Below, one piece after another: positions 23,516 through 31,095 of a DNA stretch of 64,000 nt (positions are counted from its first letter, which is position 1; each line of letters starts with the position of its first letter). This DNA comes from Nonomuraea cypriaca (GTDB lineage Bacteria > Actinomycetota > Actinomycetes > Streptosporangiales > Streptosporangiaceae): positions 1 through 64,000 of the forward strand of contig NZ_JADOGI010000011.1 in assembly GCF_015645445.1 (NCBI RefSeq), written 5' to 3'. The notes below the pieces were generated by a model. It ran no database searches. It saw only the letters and a program-made list of their open reading frames with translations, and was not told where the DNA came from. The translations under genes were made by a program, and so were the position numbers.

Positions 23516-24076
23516 TCAGGGGCGCAGCGCCTGGAGTGTCAGTTCGCCGAACCGGCGCCACAGTGCGGGTTCCCTGTCGGCCACTCTGATCAGTTGCAGC
23601 ATCATGCCGCAAAGCACCACGCGCAGATCCAGCACAGTGGCATCGGCGCGCACCAGACCCGTGGGTTTGGCCACCTCCATCAGGTTGGACAGCCGGTCGA
23701 GCAGGCCAGAGATGTTCCTGAACTGGCCGTCCGCGAGCGCCTCGGACAGCAGCCGGTCATCGGCGAGGCTCTCGAAGAGCCGGAGCACATATTGGCTGAA
23801 CGCCACGTACGGATCCGTCTGGGCCAGCGCGGGTGCGGTGAAACGCTCCAGTTCGGCCAGCCGGTGGTCGACGACGGCTGCTACGAGATCTTCCTTGGTG
23901 GGATAGCTGCGGTAGACCGTGGCCTTGCCCACTCCGGCCCGTTCGGCGATCTGCGGCACGGTGCCCTGCAGACCGGCTTCCGCGAAGACGTCCAGCGCCG
24001 CCGCGAAGACCCGTTCGTGGTTGCGACGGGCGTCAGCCCTGCGAAACGGCTCGGCGGGTCTCGGACTCGTCTCCAC
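23516..24076 (-). CDS. TetR-family transcriptional regulator
   Basis: About 186 aa with complete HTH ('RADARRNHERVFAAALDVFA', 'TVPQIAERAGVGKATVYRSY') and a C-terminal domain ending 'DREPALWRRFGELTLQALRP'. GTG 24076 is chosen because it matches the start of the inverted paralogue at 22972 and follows GGGGGC; GTG 24085 is also possible. It converges on that paralogue with no gap. No target gene is adjacent, as the divergent neighbour is another TetR gene (24339). Confidence 0.85.
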   Translation of the reverse strand: METSPRPAEPFRRADARRNHERVFAAALDVFAEAGLQGTVPQIAERAGVGKATVYRSYPTKEDLVAAVVDHRLAELERFTAPALAQTDPYVAFSQYVLRLFESLADDRLLSEALADGQFRNISGLLDRLSNLMEVAKPTGLVRADATVLDLRVVLCGMMLQLIRVADREPALWRRFGELTLQALRP

Positions 24077-24306
24077 TGGTTCCACGCCCCCAATTGTGCC
24101 TGTTGCCCGGCCATCCACCGTAACCACCGATCGTGCCCTGCACATGCTGGGCAGATCGACCGTCGAGGTGGTCCGGCCGCGGCCTTCCGGCTCGGGTACG
24201 AGCCGGTTTCAGCACCAGGGCCCGTGCATCAGCACCAGCACCAGCACATCCGTCATCGTCTTCATGCCCTTCTTCGCACAAGGCTTCTCCGTACGAAGCC
24301 ATAGAC

Positions 24307-24322
24307 TGGACCTCCACGTCCA
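24307..24322. promoter_or_regulatory. Operator dyad TGGAC-N6-GTCCA
   Basis: TGGACCTCCACGTCCA with exact arms, 17 bases before the ATG of the TetR gene at 24339. This is a typical autoregulatory position. Confidence 0.75.
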
Positions 24323-24338
24323 ATCTGGAAGGCTTGTC

Positions 24339-24944
24339 ATGCGTCCGCTGACGCGCAAAGGAACTGCGACGCGGCAACGCGTCCTCGAAGGCGCTGCCAT
24401 GCACATCCGCGAGCACGGTGTGGCCGACACGACGCTCGACGACATCATGGCCAGGACGTCGACGAGCAAGAGCCAGCTCTTCCACTACTTCCCCGGCGGT
24501 CGGGAGGAACTACTGCTGGCCGTGGCCCGCCTCGAAGCCGACCGCGTGCTGGAGGACCAGCAGCCCCAGCTCGGCGACCTCACCTCCTGGGACGCCTGGC
24601 AACAGTGGCGCGACCGGGTCGTCGAGCGCTACCGCAACCAGGGCCGCCAGTGCCCGCTCAATTCCGTCATGTCGCAGCTGCGCGGCAACACACCCGGCGC
24701 CCAGGCCGTGGTCACCGAGCTGATGAACCGCTGGCAGGCCGAGATCGCCGCCGGTGTCCGGCACATGCAGACCGCGGACGAGATTGACCCGGGCCTCGAC
24801 CCCGACCAGGCGGCGGCCGCACTGCTCGCGTGCATCCAGGGCGGCGTGCTGATCCAGCTCTCCACCGGCCGCACGACGCACCTGGAGGCCGCCCTCGACA
24901 TGGGCCTCGCCTACCTGCGGGCCGACCGTCTCCCAGCGAACTGA
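24339..24944 (+). CDS. TetR-family regulator (LmrA/YxaF-like subfamily)
   Basis: 201 aa, intact. HTH: 'RQRVLEGAAMHIREHGVADT' and 'TLDDIMARTSTSKSQLFHYFPGGREELL' (residues ~10-55). The ligand domain ends 'AAALLACIQGGVLIQLSTGR' and 'EAALDMGLAYLRA'. It is the only complete member here of a subfamily represented by fragments at 1-69, 59-553, 4450-4530 and 13713-13889. Exact TGGAC-N6-GTCCA dyads flank it on both sides (24307, 24956), so it is the best candidate for the protein reading all six dyads of the window. It probably represses itself and the following aldo/keto reductase. Confidence 0.87.
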   Translation: MRPLTRKGTATRQRVLEGAAMHIREHGVADTTLDDIMARTSTSKSQLFHYFPGGREELLLAVARLEADRVLEDQQPQLGDLTSWDAWQQWRDRVVERYRNQGRQCPLNSVMSQLRGNTPGAQAVVTELMNRWQAEIAAGVRHMQTADEIDPGLDPDQAAAALLACIQGGVLIQLSTGRTTHLEAALDMGLAYLRADRLPAN

Positions 24945-24955
24945 CGATCCAAATT

Positions 24956-24971
24956 TGGACTTGACAGTCCA
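24956..24971. promoter_or_regulatory. Operator dyad TGGAC-N6-GTCCA
   Basis: TGGACTTGACAGTCCA, exact arms; the TTGACA in its centre is also a consensus -35 box (24961-24966). It lies 64 bases upstream of the aldo/keto reductase ATG. Confidence 0.75.
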
Positions 24972-25035
24972 TTTTTCACCGCGCAGGCTGTGGTCCGCAC
25001 GGTACGGAACGGCCTTCGAACGGAGTAACACCCTC

Positions 25036-25575
25036 ATGCCCGTGGACCACTACTACCTGCTCGGACGCTCGGGGTTGCGCGTCAGCCGGCTCGCGCTCGG
25101 CACGATGAACTTCGGCACCGGCGGCTTCCACGCCGCGTACGGCAAGACCGAGCAGGAGGCCCGCCCGATCTTCCGCCGCTACCTCGAAGCGGGCGGGAAC
25201 TTCGTCGACACCGCCGACTTCTACACCGCCGGCGAGAGCGAGACCATCCTCGGCAACCTGATCGCGGAGGCCGGGGTGCGCGACCGGGTGGTGCTGACCA
25301 CCAAGTTCACCAACAGCGTCGATCCCGCGGACCCGAACGCGGGAGGCAACGGGCGCAAGCACATGATCCGGGCGGTCGAGGCGTCACTGCGCCGTCTGCG
25401 CACCGACTACATCGACCTGTACCTGCTGCACACGTGGGACCGGATCACGCCCGTCGAGGAGGTCATGCGGACCTTCGACGACCTCACCAAGGCCGGGAAG
25501 ATCCGCTACGCGGGCCTGTCGGACGTGCCGGCCTGGCCGACCGTACAGAATTGGGTGCCGGACAGCGCCGCCTGA
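25036..25575 (+). pseudogene. Aldo/keto reductase, N-terminal half
   Basis: NADPH-dependent (alpha/beta)8-barrel enzyme. 'LGRSGLRVSRLALGTMNFG', 'AGGNFVDTADFYTAGESE' (catalytic Asp and Tyr), 'LTTKFTNSV' (Lys) and 'YIDLYLLHTWDRITPVEEVM' (His) are present, so the active-site tetrad is encoded. The sequence breaks after 'IRYAGLSDVPAWPTVQNWVP' and stops at residue 179; ~150 residues including the NADPH-clamping C-terminus are missing. GGAG lies 11 bases before the ATG at 25036. The operator at 24956 indicates that it was the regulated target of the upstream TetR. Confidence 0.8.
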
Positions 25576-25685
25576 CGCCGCGCTCCCGGCCGTCGGGCCG
25601 CCGCGAACGCAAACCGGGTCGCGCTCCGCGAGGCCACCCGGCGCCACGGCATGGAGAACACCGTCGAGCAGATCGCGAAAAACCT

Positions 25686-25835
25686 ATGGTGCGCTGCCTG
25701 GCGCACGGTGGCCCGTCGTTGGTCATCGACTCCTGCCAGCGGGTGCACGACCAGCCGGTCGACGGAGTCTGGTGCAGCGACCACTTCGGACTGACGGCTG
25801 ACCTGACTCCGTCGCCGACGGTGGAGTTCGGCTGA
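25686..25835 (+). pseudogene. Endonuclease/exonuclease/phosphatase C-terminal remnant
   Basis: 'VIDSCQRVHDQPVDGVWCSDHFGLTADL' carries the closing motif of EEP-fold enzymes ('DxxWxSDHFGVxADL', with the catalytic SDH). The rest of the enzyme is absent. It lies between the truncated aldo/keto reductase and a bidirectional hairpin. Confidence 0.55.
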
Positions 25836-25860
25836 GCCCGCCGGCTGGGCGCCGGCGGGC
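25836..25860. terminator. Bidirectional hairpin terminator
   Basis: GCCCGCCGGC and GCCGGCGGGC form a perfect 10-bp stem around TGGGC. It starts right after the EEP remnant stop and ends 15 bases before the stop of the convergent M23 peptidase gene. Confidence 0.7.
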
Positions 25861-25875
25861 CCGCCGTTGACACCG

Positions 25876-26838
25876 TTAGCCGAGCGGTATGACCGGCTCC
25901 GTCGAACGGCCGGCGTAGAAGCAGCCCGTGGTGGGCAGGCTGCTCGCCGCCGGCGGCGTGGCGCCGTCGTAGACGGCCAGCAGGAAGTTCTGCGGGCACC
26001 GCCGGGTGCTGCCGGTGCGGATGCCGAAGTGCAGATGCGGACCGGTCGAGTTGCCGGTGTTGCCGGTCAGCCCGATCTGCTGCCCGACGCCGACCGACGC
26101 GCCGTTGGAGACGGACCACGACGAGAAGTGGCAGTACGTGTAGATGGCCCCGTCGGTTCCGGTCAGGTTGATGCCGCGCCCGCACGAGCTGTCGTCGATG
26201 ACCGTCACCGTGCCGGCGCGCACAGCGTACGCCGGAGTGCCGGTGCCGACCGGTAGGTCGATCGCGGGATAGTCGTGGTGCGGGTCGTCGTACTCGCTGC
26301 GCGGCAGCGAGCTCCGCGGAAGGGGCAGCGAGAACGAGACCGCTCCGGTCGACGAGGTGATCCGGACCGCGTCGGCGACGACGTAGCCGGGCTGGCTGGT
26401 CCAGCGGCTGACGCCGACCACGTTGTAGTCGCCGGCGGCCAAGGTGAACGCGCCGAGACTGACCCAGCGGCCACCGTTCGCGCGCTGGTCGACGACCACA
26501 CTGCGGGTGCCGCCGGTGGTCGCCACCATGAACGGGGTGGCGCTGTTGTAGCCGGCGTCCGCCGGATACCAGACCTCGACCAGGTGGGCCCCGGCCGCGG
26601 CGATCGACGCCTTGAACCAGGCGGCGTCGCTCGCGACGGTGTTCGGTGTCGCGAACCGGTAGTCCGCGCCGTACCGCTGCGCGGACCATGCCGACGTGCC
26701 CCAGTCGGCGCCGGCGATGAACCGTTCGGCGGTGGCGTTGTCGACCGTGGTGGTCGCGGCAGTCGCGGGGTCCGCGGGGCCGAGCAGAACCAGAGAGGCT
26801 GCCACGACGGTGGCTAACCAACGAGTGATGATCTTCAC
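25876..26838 (-). CDS. Secreted M23 peptidase with golvesin-like domain
   Basis: 320 aa from GTG 26838, which has GGAGGG at proper distance. Residues 1-28 form a Sec signal peptide ('IITRWLATVVAASLVLLG' then 'PATAA'). Residues ~40-180 resemble the golvesin C-terminal/xly beta-sandwich found on actinobacterial cell-wall enzymes ('VEVWYPADAGYNSATPFMVA', 'WVSLGAFTLAAGDYNVV'). Residues ~200-300 are LytM/M23: 'DYPAIDLPVGTGTPAYAV' and 'GNTGNSTGPHLHFGI' provide the zinc-ligand His/Asp and the HxH pair. Likely peptidoglycan endopeptidase outside the cell. An AT-rich block (26875-26940) just upstream probably holds the promoter. Confidence 0.85.
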   Translation of the reverse strand: MKIITRWLATVVAASLVLLGPADPATAATTTVDNATAERFIAGADWGTSAWSAQRYGADYRFATPNTVASDAAWFKASIAAAGAHLVEVWYPADAGYNSATPFMVATTGGTRSVVVDQRANGGRWVSLGAFTLAAGDYNVVGVSRWTSQPGYVVADAVRITSSTGAVSFSLPLPRSSLPRSEYDDPHHDYPAIDLPVGTGTPAYAVRAGTVTVIDDSSCGRGINLTGTDGAIYTYCHFSSWSVSNGASVGVGQQIGLTGNTGNSTGPHLHFGIRTGSTRRCPQNFLLAVYDGATPPAASSLPTTGCFYAGRSTEPVIPLG

Positions 26839-26925
26839 GGGCTGTGCCCTCCGGGGGGTTGAGGGGAAGCGCAGATGAAGATATTTAACCAATATACGAA
26901 CGTCAATGAAAGATATCTACATATA

Positions 26926-27396
26926 TCAGTTTCTTAGGGGGTCGAGGAGGATCTGGGCAGGATTGAACGGTAAGCCAGGGGCCCGGTGCACCACCCCGGC
27001 GGCGTGCATCGCGGTGAGCGCCTCCCCCAATCCGGCCGCCACGCCGTACAGTTCGTCGCCGGAGAGCGGGCCGTCGTCCTGCGCCCGGCGCTCCAGCGTC
27101 GGGCCGGGCACGTATTCGGTCGCCACCCAGGGGGTGCCGCTGCCGATGTCGGAGCCGAGCACCTTCGCCGTACACAGGCCGCCCACCCGCCGCAGCACGC
27201 CGACCTCCCTGGCGAACCTCGCCACGAACTCGTCGTCCCCGGTGTGGGCGGGATGGATCAGCTTGACGGCGGCACGTGTCCCGGAGGCGTCGACGCCGGC
27301 GTAGACGACACCCATGCCGCCCATGCCCAGGCGTCCCACGATGCGGTACGGGCCGACCGTCTCCGGCAGGTCCGAGGAATGCGCTCGGGCGTCCAT
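26926..27396 (-). pseudogene. Ser/Thr protein kinase, truncated in the catalytic loop
   Basis: Hanks-type kinase N-lobe: 'YRIVGRLGMGGMGVVYAG' (Gly loop), 'TRAAVKLIHPA' (catalytic Lys), 'WVATEYVPGPTL' (hinge). At 'AAGVVHR' the HRDLKPxN loop should follow, but the sequence continues 'APGLPFNPAQILLDPLRN' and stops at residue 156. Catalytic Asp, DFG and the whole C-lobe are missing, so it cannot be active. The junction lies next to the AT-rich block upstream of the M23 gene. Confidence 0.8.
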
Positions 27397-27594
27397 TGAG
27401 CAGGCGTCCCTTCTCCCGCATGCGTTCCGCCGCGTTCTCGTGATCTCTACGAGAGATTAAAGGGGCCCAGGCACTCGCGGTAGATCAGCCGGGCGGCACG
27501 ATTCCGTACTTGGAGACGGGGACGGCCGGTTGGGCGGCGCTGGTGAGTCCGATCGACGCGGTGGTGAAGGCGCCCTGACCCGCGCCGAACCCGC

Positions 27595-28395
27595 TCAGGG
27601 CTTGCGCGCCACCGCGCCGTACGCGTCGATCGGCTCGTCCGTGTCGGTGCCGGGGCGCCAGCGCGCGATCGGCACCACCCCCGGCTCGACCAGCTCCAGG
27701 CCGGCGAACTGCTCGGTGAACTGCTCAAGGCTGCGCAGGTAGTAAGGCACGGCCCCGCTCTCCGCGAGCTTGGCGCTGCCCTCATTGACGGCGTTGCCGG
27801 TGTCGGTGCTGTCCCAGAGCACCAGGTAGCTGCCGGAGGGGACGGCGTCCATCACCCTGCGCACGATGGAGAGCAACTCGTCGAAGTCCTCCACGTAGCC
27901 GAGCACGCCCATGAACATCACGCCGATCGGCTTGGTGAAGTCGAGCACGTTGCGGGCGTCGGAGATGATCTGCTCGGGCTCGTGGTAGTCGGCGTCGACG
28001 TAGGTGGTCACGCCCTCGGGGGTGGTGTTCCTCAGCAGGGCGCGGGCGTGCACGAGGACCAGCGGGTCGTTGTCGACGTAGACGATGCGCGCGTCCGGTC
28101 TGATCCCCTGGGCGATCTCGTGGGTGTTCTGCATCGTGGGCAGGCCCGTGCCGATGTCGAGGAACTGGTGGACGCCCGCCTCAGCGGTGAGGTGGCGCAC
28201 GGCGCGGATGAGGAAACGCCGCGACTGCTTGGCCATCGTGACGATATCGGGATAGACCTTGGCGACGGCGTCGCCCGCGGCGCGGTCGGCATCGAAGTTG
28301 TCCTTGCCGCCCATCCAGTAGTTCCAGATGCGCGCCGCGTGCGGCACGCCGGCATTGATCTTCGCGGCGAGGCCTGAGCGGTGCTCATCGGGCAT
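27595..28395 (-). CDS. SAM-dependent methyltransferase (PF04672 type)
   Basis: 266-aa member of the actinomycete-specific S-adenosyl methyltransferase family (formerly DUF574). 'AARIWNYWMGGKDNFDADRA' is the diagnostic N-terminus, 'HQFLDIGTGLPTMQNTHEIA' the SAM-binding motif I, 'RIVYVDNDPLVLVHARALL' motif II, and 'VMFMGVLGYVEDFDEL' motif IV. These enzymes are present in many copies in streptomycete-like genomes, and their substrates are largely unknown. It stands alone, and appears intact. The sequence between it and the kinase (27397-27594) contains only a short unassigned minus-strand frame. Confidence 0.85.
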   Translation of the reverse strand: MPDEHRSGLAAKINAGVPHAARIWNYWMGGKDNFDADRAAGDAVAKVYPDIVTMAKQSRRFLIRAVRHLTAEAGVHQFLDIGTGLPTMQNTHEIAQGIRPDARIVYVDNDPLVLVHARALLRNTTPEGVTTYVDADYHEPEQIISDARNVLDFTKPIGVMFMGVLGYVEDFDELLSIVRRVMDAVPSGSYLVLWDSTDTGNAVNEGSAKLAESGAVPYYLRSLEQFTEQFAGLELVEPGVVPIARWRPGTDTDEPIDAYGAVARKP

Positions 28396-28524
28396 TTACG
28401 GGCTCCCAACGCGAACAGGGGTCATTGGGGAAGATCGTATAGGATTCCGCAATGGACGCCGACCCCCCAGGCTCGCTTTCTGGGTGTCCCGCTCGAAAAT
28501 TGTGTCACGTGTTCTGAGCTGCGG

Positions 28525-28640
28525 TTAAGCGGCGTGGTGGTGCTCGCTGATCAAGCCGGCGCCTACCGGTTTTCGGCGGATAGATTGCAGGTCGTTGAGG
28601 TCGGTCACGTCGCGGAGGGTGTGTCGCGATGTCCGGGGGC
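28525..28640 (-). mobile_element. Transposase C-terminal remnant
   Basis: The frame 'RHTLRDVTDLNDLQSIRRKP' 'VGAGLISEHHHAA' with a stop at 28525-28527 resembles the C-terminal tail of actinobacterial integrase-core transposases ('GGLINEYxxAA'). It is short and the exact IS family is uncertain. It lies 60 bases from the IS21-like remnant. Confidence 0.35.
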
Positions 28641-28698
28641 CGTTGCTGCCGCGACTGGTGAGGCCGGTGCCCGTTGCCATGGATCAGGTTGTAGGGCG

Positions 28699-28827
28699 TC
28701 AAACATGGTCGCGCCGCCAGGCCTTCGTGACCTGCGCGACCAGGCGACGGAAGTTCCGCGCCGACCCGCCATACTCGGCGGCGGCCTGGGCCAACGGCAG
28801 CAGCCGCTTGGCTGAGACCTTCCCGTG
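28699..28827 (-). mobile_element. IS21-like transposase (IstA) remnant
   Basis: The frame encodes 'KVSAKRLLPLAQAAAEYGGS' and 'ARNFRRLVAQVTKAWRRDHV' then stop. It matches the conserved 'ISAKRLLPxARAAGYxGSARNFRRxVA' segment before the catalytic core of actinobacterial IS21-family IstA proteins. No DDE residues, IstB or terminal repeats are visible. The stretch 28396-28925 otherwise has no gene. Confidence 0.55.
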
Positions 28828-28925
28828 CGTCGCGCCTGGCGCCGGTCAGGGGTGGAGCGAGCTCGGGGTCGCGCCGGCGGAACGTGATGAGTTTCCGATC
28901 GTGCGTGCGGTGGGACAGACCTCGC

Positions 28926-30077
28926 ATGGGCGACATGTGGGACGTGGCGATCGTGGGAGCGGGACCGGCGGGCTCGGCGGCGGCGCTGCGGGCCGCGCAA
29001 CTACGCCCGGAACTGCGCGTGCTCCTGCTGGACAGGGCCGACTTCCCCCGTGACAAGCCGTGCGGCGACGGCATCGCCGCCCACGGGCGCGACGAGCTGG
29101 CCCTGCTGGGGCTGCCCGCGCTCATCGACGACTACCGGCCCACTCCCCGCCTGACCGTGGTCTCGCCGGGCGGGGTGCGGGTCTCCGCCGAGGCCGCGCG
29201 GCCCAATCACGTGGTGCCGCGCCGGGTGTTCGACGCTCGCCTGGTGGCCGCCGCGCGGGCCAGGGGCGTCGAGGTACGCCGCCACCGCGTCAAGAATCTC
29301 GTCTTCGACGGGTCCGGGGTGGTCATCGACGGGCGGCTGCGGGCCCGTACGGTGGTGGCCGCCGACGGGGCCGGCTCGGTCGTGCGCCGCCTGATCGGCC
29401 TGGGCGCCGCCGCCGAGAAGCACACCGCCATCGCCGTGCGCGGCTATGCCGACGTGCCCGAGCAGGACGATGTCCAGCTCATCGCCATGCAAAAGGCGGG
29501 CTGGCCGGCCTATGCGTGGTCGTTCCCCATCGGCGACGGCACCGCGAACGTCGGCTTCGGCATGCTGCTGCCCCGGCTGCGCGCGGCGGGCGCGCCCGGA
29601 CGTCAGGTGCTGCACGGCAGGCTCGCCGAGCTGCTGCCCGACCGGCCCGCCCGCGATCTGCGCGCCCACCACCTGCCGCTCTCGACCGGGCGGCCGACGC
29701 CCGGCGCTGGACGGGTCCTGCTCGCCGGTGACGCCGCAGGGCTGATCAACCCGCTCACCGGCGAGGGTATCTACTACGCGCTGCTGTCCGGGCGGCTGGC
29801 GGCCGAGGCGGCGGTGGAGTCGCCGGGCGATCCGCTGGCGCTGTACCGGGGCAAGCTGCGCGGGGCGCTCGGACGGCACCTGCGCACCACCGACGTGCTG
29901 GCCCGGCTGGCCCAGTCCCCCGGTTTCATCGACGCGGCGATCGAGACCGCCGCGCGCCGCAAGAACGTGTTCGACCTGCTGGTGGAGGTGGGGCTCGGGG
30001 CCGGGACGGTGCCCGCGCCGCTCGCGCTGGCCGTGGGGATGCGGTGGCTGCGCGGATCCCTGCGCGCCGGGCGGTGA
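28926..30077 (+). CDS. Geranylgeranyl-reductase-family FAD oxidoreductase
   Basis: 383 aa. 'DVAIVGAGPAGSAAALRAAQ' is the Rossmann GxGxxG, 'FPRDKPCGDGIAAHGRDEL' the PxxKxCGxG signature of the GGR family, 'VVAADGAGSVVRRLIG' the DG motif, and 'GRVLLAGDAAGLINPLTGEGIYYAL' the FAD ribose/GD motif. Members reduce isoprenoid double bonds (menaquinone side chains, geranylgeranyl lipids). ATG 28926 is chosen; the frame is open back to 28884 without family sequence. It is convergent with the UbiA gene and 1 kb from the type III PKS, so a role on a prenyl chain of the same product is plausible. Confidence 0.85.
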   Translation: MGDMWDVAIVGAGPAGSAAALRAAQLRPELRVLLLDRADFPRDKPCGDGIAAHGRDELALLGLPALIDDYRPTPRLTVVSPGGVRVSAEAARPNHVVPRRVFDARLVAAARARGVEVRRHRVKNLVFDGSGVVIDGRLRARTVVAADGAGSVVRRLIGLGAAAEKHTAIAVRGYADVPEQDDVQLIAMQKAGWPAYAWSFPIGDGTANVGFGMLLPRLRAAGAPGRQVLHGRLAELLPDRPARDLRAHHLPLSTGRPTPGAGRVLLAGDAAGLINPLTGEGIYYALLSGRLAAEAAVESPGDPLALYRGKLRGALGRHLRTTDVLARLAQSPGFIDAAIETAARRKNVFDLLVEVGLGAGTVPAPLALAVGMRWLRGSLRAGR

Positions 30078-30098
30078 GCGGGCGTGGAGCCATGCAGG

Positions 30099-30974
30099 TC
30101 ACGCGGTGAGCGACGCGCCGCCGGCGACCAGGAGGATCACGTCCACGGCCGCCACGGCGACGGCGGTGACGAACGGCACCCGTGAGGACCTGGCGGCCAG
30201 TAGCAGCCCTGTGGCCGCGAGGGCCGAGGCGGCGGCTACGGCCAGCCAGCCCGCCACCCCGGGGGCGGCGCCTCCGGGGCCGAAGACGAGCAGGCAGGTG
30301 GCGGCCAGCAGCGGCACGGGGACCAGAAGCCGTACGCGGGCGGTGCCCATGTGCTGCGGCCAGCCGCGTACGCCGGTGTACAGGTCGCCCGCGATGTCCG
30401 GCAGCACGTTGGCCAGATGCGCGCCCACACCGAGCAGCGCCGCGGCCAGGATGGCCCACCACGCGGGCCACGGCTCACCGGGCAGGCCCAGTGTCACAAA
30501 GGCCGGCAGCACGCCGAACCCCACGGCGTAGGGCACCCACGACAGAAGTGTCGCCTTCAGCCCGAAGTCGTACCCCCAGGCCGCCAGCACCCCCGCGAGG
30601 TGCAGCGCGCCCGCCCGCCAGCCGGAGGCCAGCGACAGCGGCACGCAGCAGGCCAGCGCCACAAGAGCGGCGATCCAGACGGCACGCGCGCTCACCGTGC
30701 CGCCCGCGACGGGCTTGCCCGCGCGCCCGGTCGCCGCGTCCCGCTCGGCGTCGATCGCGTCGTTGCACCAGCCGATCGAGAGCTGCCCCGTCAGCACGGC
30801 CGCGCCCGCCAGCACGCACCCGACCGCGTCGCGCCCCGTGGCCACGGCCAGCGCGGTGACCAGAGCGGTCACGGCCGCGGTCGGGCCGGGATGGCACGCG
30901 CGCGCCAGTCCGACGGCCAGCCGCCCCGGGCCATCGCGCACGACGGCGGCGGCCACGGGGTCGGGGTCAGTCAC
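30099..30974 (-). CDS. UbiA-family prenyltransferase
   Basis: Integral membrane enzyme of ~291 aa from GTG 30974. 'IGWCNDAIDAERDAATGRAGKP' is the first Asp-rich motif (N-D-x2-D-x3-D) that binds the prenyl diphosphate via Mg2+, and 'ANVLPDIAGDLYTGVRGWPQ' the second (D-x3-D). Eight to nine hydrophobic helices surround them ('AVTALVTALAVATG', 'IAALVALACCVPLSLASG', 'LAVAAASALAATGLLLAA'). It transfers a prenyl chain to an aromatic or quinone acceptor. It diverges from the type III PKS operon, with starts 121 bases apart, so shared control of a prenylated phenol/quinone pathway is likely. Confidence 0.88.
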   Translation of the reverse strand: MTDPDPVAAAVVRDGPGRLAVGLARACHPGPTAAVTALVTALAVATGRDAVGCVLAGAAVLTGQLSIGWCNDAIDAERDAATGRAGKPVAGGTVSARAVWIAALVALACCVPLSLASGWRAGALHLAGVLAAWGYDFGLKATLLSWVPYAVGFGVLPAFVTLGLPGEPWPAWWAILAAALLGVGAHLANVLPDIAGDLYTGVRGWPQHMGTARVRLLVPVPLLAATCLLVFGPGGAAPGVAGWLAVAAASALAATGLLLAARSSRVPFVTAVAVAAVDVILLVAGGASLTA

Positions 30975-31095
30975 AAGATGATCGTAGACCCGGCGATCGC
31001 CGCCGAGTTTTCCTACGCCCCATTCGTGGCTTAAATGACCATTTGAACGGGAAACGTGCGGGAGTGAGAGCTGTCGGCTGCCGAGGGAGAACTGC

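Noticed and set aside
22972-24076. Composite transposon or IS with inverted ends
   Set aside because: The inverted arms are TetR coding sequence, not terminal repeats, and no transposase lies between them.
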